Of a DNA stretch of 64,000 nucleotides, positions 61,281-64,000 are shown one piece after another. The notes under the pieces are model-generated. The model had not been told where the DNA came from, searched no databases, and saw nothing but the letters and a program-made list of their open reading frames with translations. Numbering within the stretch: position 1 is the first letter of the stretch; the number at the start of each line of letters is the position of its first letter. The position numbers were made by a program, and so were the translations under genes. The stretch comes from Acorus gramineus (lineage: Eukaryota > Streptophyta > Magnoliopsida > Acorales > Acoraceae): positions 11,543,496-11,607,495 of the forward strand of contig CM060857.1 in the NCBI GenBank assembly GCA_030737835.1, given 5' to 3'.

Positions 61281-63081
61281 CGTTGGATCGACATATTAAA
61301 AATATTGGGAGAAGCTCATATATAATTACATTAAAAAAAAAATCAGTGGAAACTTTGGCCATATTAGGCAGCACAGAATCCAAGGACGGATAAACTGAAA
61401 ATTTATTAACAAGGATCTTATTTAATTATTTGTCTTATCATCAATAATTGATTAGCCATTCAAACATGCATGTCTTGATTTGATGCACTTGGAAATCAAA
61501 TTATATTTTTGAAGACACGTTTGTCATCAATTGTTTGGTTGGTCGGCATTGACTTAGACTTATATGTTGATTTAGGTCGATTCATCACCTAATCTATGTC
61601 TGCAGTCTATGGATCCTTTAATTATATTTGAATCACTTTACAGAATCTCTTGCCAAAGATAAACACATTCACATATATGATGATAGAGTCATAGAGATTG
61701 CTATCATTGTGATCTATAGAATCAACAGTTTGATCTTTTGATTAGACCTGTCGATAAATTAATAATAAATAAAAAAAATGTACTCGTCTGGTATCTAAAA
61801 AATAATGAAATTATCTTATATTTGAATAATTGATACACTCATAGTGCAACTATAAAATTAATAAGAATATACAATTTGAAAGGATTTGTGTCTAAAAATA
61901 AAGCTTAGCCAATAGTCTCCAGTAATAAATAGATCTTGACATAACTGTGTCAAGTACTATTTTACTTATTATAACGTTTTTAATGTGAGACTAAAAATGT
62001 CCCTTCCAATGTCATATTAAACTATATTTGACAAGACTCAACTGATTTTAACACACTTTTAAAAATTTGTTAGGTGTGTCTCAAAAGCGCGTGTGAGCTA
62101 TATCAAGCTCATTGTGAGCCAAACTGATGAAATCATTGGTTGGTGAAGTATAAGCATCATTTACATCAGTCTATAAGCACACATTTTTCTAATGGGTACG
62201 AGCTTTTGCAAATTTAATTAGTTATGATTTTAACATGCATGTTTGCCTTTTGAAAACATTGTTCACGTTGCAGGCCTGCCTTTCTTTGGCTCCTGTTGTA
62301 CAATATATTTTTAACACCTACACATGATGATCTGTATGCATTTAGATTATGTAAGTAATGCTGATCATAATATGATAAAGCTTCAATATGACAACACCTT
62401 AGCAAGCCCCAGTCTAAGAATAATCCAAAGAAAATTCAATTTCATCTTTGTATTGTTCCTTAATATTAAAACATAATCATAGGCAAAGCCAAAAATCATC
62501 TCCCCACCTACACACAGTGATGGAATAAAATAACATCATAGTTATGCCCCACAAATAGGGAAAAAAAAAACTAAATTAGTTGAAGAAGTGGCTATACTAG
62601 ATACCAATCCAGACTAATAAACAATTATCATTATAGTTGAAATAAATAAGTGAGGCTGATGAAACCAAAACAAACCTCATTGTCTCTTTCGATCAAAATT
62701 CGTTGTTATTCATAAAAACAAAGACAATTTCGACTCTAATTACGGATCATATGTCTATCCAAAACTTTCAACTCTTGGTAGGTTGGTAGAAATGCAAGTT
62801 GATGAAATAAGTTTTCTACACCAAAAAAAAACACTTACTTACCTAACAAGAAAATTCAATTCAATCAAACTAAACATGATCAGTATAAACATATCTATGC
62901 AACTTTTATAGTGTGGAGTACTAATTCAAACCAAGAAACATAAATTCCTTCCAATACTCTACCCCTTTTTCACAAAACTCAAAACAAAGAACTATAAGTA
63001 CACATGATGTTCTATGAAGTACACAGACTCTAGTAACTCTCCATCCTTAACCTTTGAGAATTCATTGAATTGACTCAAAAT
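61281..63081. other. 3' flank of CLE gene and intergenic
   Basis: AT-rich, with no gene found. A 63-codon minus-strand ORF at 62214-62405 has no recognisable features. Confidence 0.5.
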
Positions 63082-63348
63082 TCAGTTGTGAAGGGGATTG
63101 GGACCTTGAGGCACCAGCCTCTTGGATGCACCATATATGAGGCTAGTCTTATCCTCACCTGAATTGTGATCAGAAGGGGAGATTGTATCTGAGTTTGGCT
63201 TCGATTGCCCGTAAAACTCGAACCTCCATCTCTTCCAGCCTTCGTCGTCTACGGTGATCGTCCGGCTGCAACCTCGGCCGGCCACTATGATCATGAGCAA
63301 TAGGAGGAATGATATGGATGGTATTGAAAATCTTCCGAACTTCATCAC
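63082..63348 (-). CDS. CLAVATA3/ESR-related (CLE) peptide precursor
   Basis: An intronless frame of 88 residues with the classic CLE layout. A signal peptide spans about 1-27 (hydrophobic core ISFLLLLMIIVAG), followed by a variable hydrophilic middle (about 28-76). A C-terminal CLE motif RLVPQGPNPLHN (77-88) ends the protein with no tail. The released 12-residue peptide should be secreted and bind CLV1/BAM-type receptor kinases to control meristem or vascular cell fate (family knowledge). Pro4 and Pro7, the usual hydroxylation sites, and Gly6, His11 and Asn12 are kept. The motif is closest to Arabidopsis CLE9/CLE10 but has Gln at position 5. A second Met follows the first directly; either could start translation. 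Confidence 0.93.
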   Translation of the reverse strand: MMKFGRFSIPSISFLLLLMIIVAGRGCSRTITVDDEGWKRWRFEFYGQSKPNSDTISPSDHNSGEDKTSLIYGASKRLVPQGPNPLHN

Positions 63349-64000
63349 TGTATGAATTGTAGAGAGATGGGGGGAGGGGGAGTTTGGGGAGGGGGAGAGA
63401 TTGCCTAAAGAGAGGGAAAAAAATAAATAAATAAATAAAGTTTGGCTGGCTGAAGTGTATTAATATGAGACAGCTATATCTATGGTGAGGGATGATAAAA
63501 AGTGGAGGCAACCACTCATGAATCAATTCTTATGGTTTTACTATAATACCCATGCATGGATTTGGTTTTTGAATGTATCTTTTATATTTAACAACAAAAA
63601 TTTAAGTATTTCATCTCCTGATGTTTTTACCTGATCAGGAAAATGGAACTATAATTTAGACTGCTTATAATAAATAAAAAAAGAGTGTAACAATATACTA
63701 TTGGAAATCACAAGAAATCCATCAAATTAAAAAATAAAATTTTAAAATAAAAATGTAAATATATATCTGATGACATGTAACACGGTTTTTAGTTTTACGG
63801 TGGGTATTTCAGATTTTTTCTATGACAAACACAAAGAATCATTGAGTCAACTAGTGTGTTAAAAAAAATCAATGTGAAATATTAAAAATAAATAATTTAA
63901 AATTTGAAATATTAAATCTTAAATAATTTTATCCCATCACCATTGTGGGGGTTAGTTTGGGTATTAAAAATATTTTTTTATCCAGTGGGACCAGTAAATT
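63349..64000. other. Upstream region of the CLE gene
   Basis: A purine-rich leader (63360-63420 on the plus strand is G/A-rich) precedes the CLE start. An RY-type palindrome CATGCATG lies at 63551-63558, about 200 bp upstream. The rest is AT-rich without features. Confidence 0.5.

Overview
The window is nuclear DNA of a flowering plant. Its genes are intron-rich with GT/AG splice sites, it has a plant ER chaperone with an HDEL tail, a plant methyl-CpG-binding-domain gene, a CLE peptide gene and a MIR828 locus, and its AT-rich intergenic space is packed with plant-type transposons (hAT, Mutator-like, PIF/Harbinger and foldback MITEs, LTR and LINE remnants). MIR828 argues against a grass; the species cannot be named from the sequence alone.

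Layout. 1-4.0 kb: LTR fragment (minus strand), an 867-bp hAT element, a small TIR element and a 1.5-kb Mutator-like element. 4.3-8.8 kb: a complete eight-exon BiP (ER HSP70) gene with TATA box and an ER-stress element. 10-11.6 kb: MITEs. 11.96-13.4 kb: a two-exon TPR-like gene. 15.9-18.07 kb: a 2.16-kb Mutator-like element with a 9-bp target duplication, ending 154 bp before the start codon of an 18-exon ABCF3/GCN20-type gene (18.2-30.5 kb), whose long introns hold a LINE remnant, a 175-bp tandem duplication and G/C homopolymers. 31.3 and 36.1 kb: two identical tRNA-Gly(CCC) genes in opposite orientation, plus a decayed third copy. 34.3-34.5 kb: a short intronless gene for an 86-residue protein of unknown function. 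37.3-39.1 kb: a second copy of the 1.5-kb Mutator-like element, with a hAT MITE inside it. 40.5 kb: MIR828 with a TATA box. 41.2-42.6 kb: a nested PIF/Harbinger plus foldback pair. 43.6-51.7 kb: a minus-strand methyl-CpG-binding-domain (MBD13-like) gene whose introns carry partial exon duplications, a hAT element and a foldback element. 53.5-61.3 kb: a dense MITE and foldback cluster without genes. 63.1-63.35 kb: a CLE peptide precursor on the minus strand.

The genes do not form a pathway. They are unrelated housekeeping and signalling loci separated by repeat islands: ER folding (BiP), a probable regulator of translation (ABCF3), chromatin (MBD), a MYB-targeting microRNA (miR828) and a secreted peptide hormone (CLE). 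The most informative points are the MIR828 hairpin, the CLE peptide with Gln at position 5, the ER-stress element of BiP, and a set of transposon insertions whose boundaries and target duplications can be read directly, including one with a paralogous empty site.
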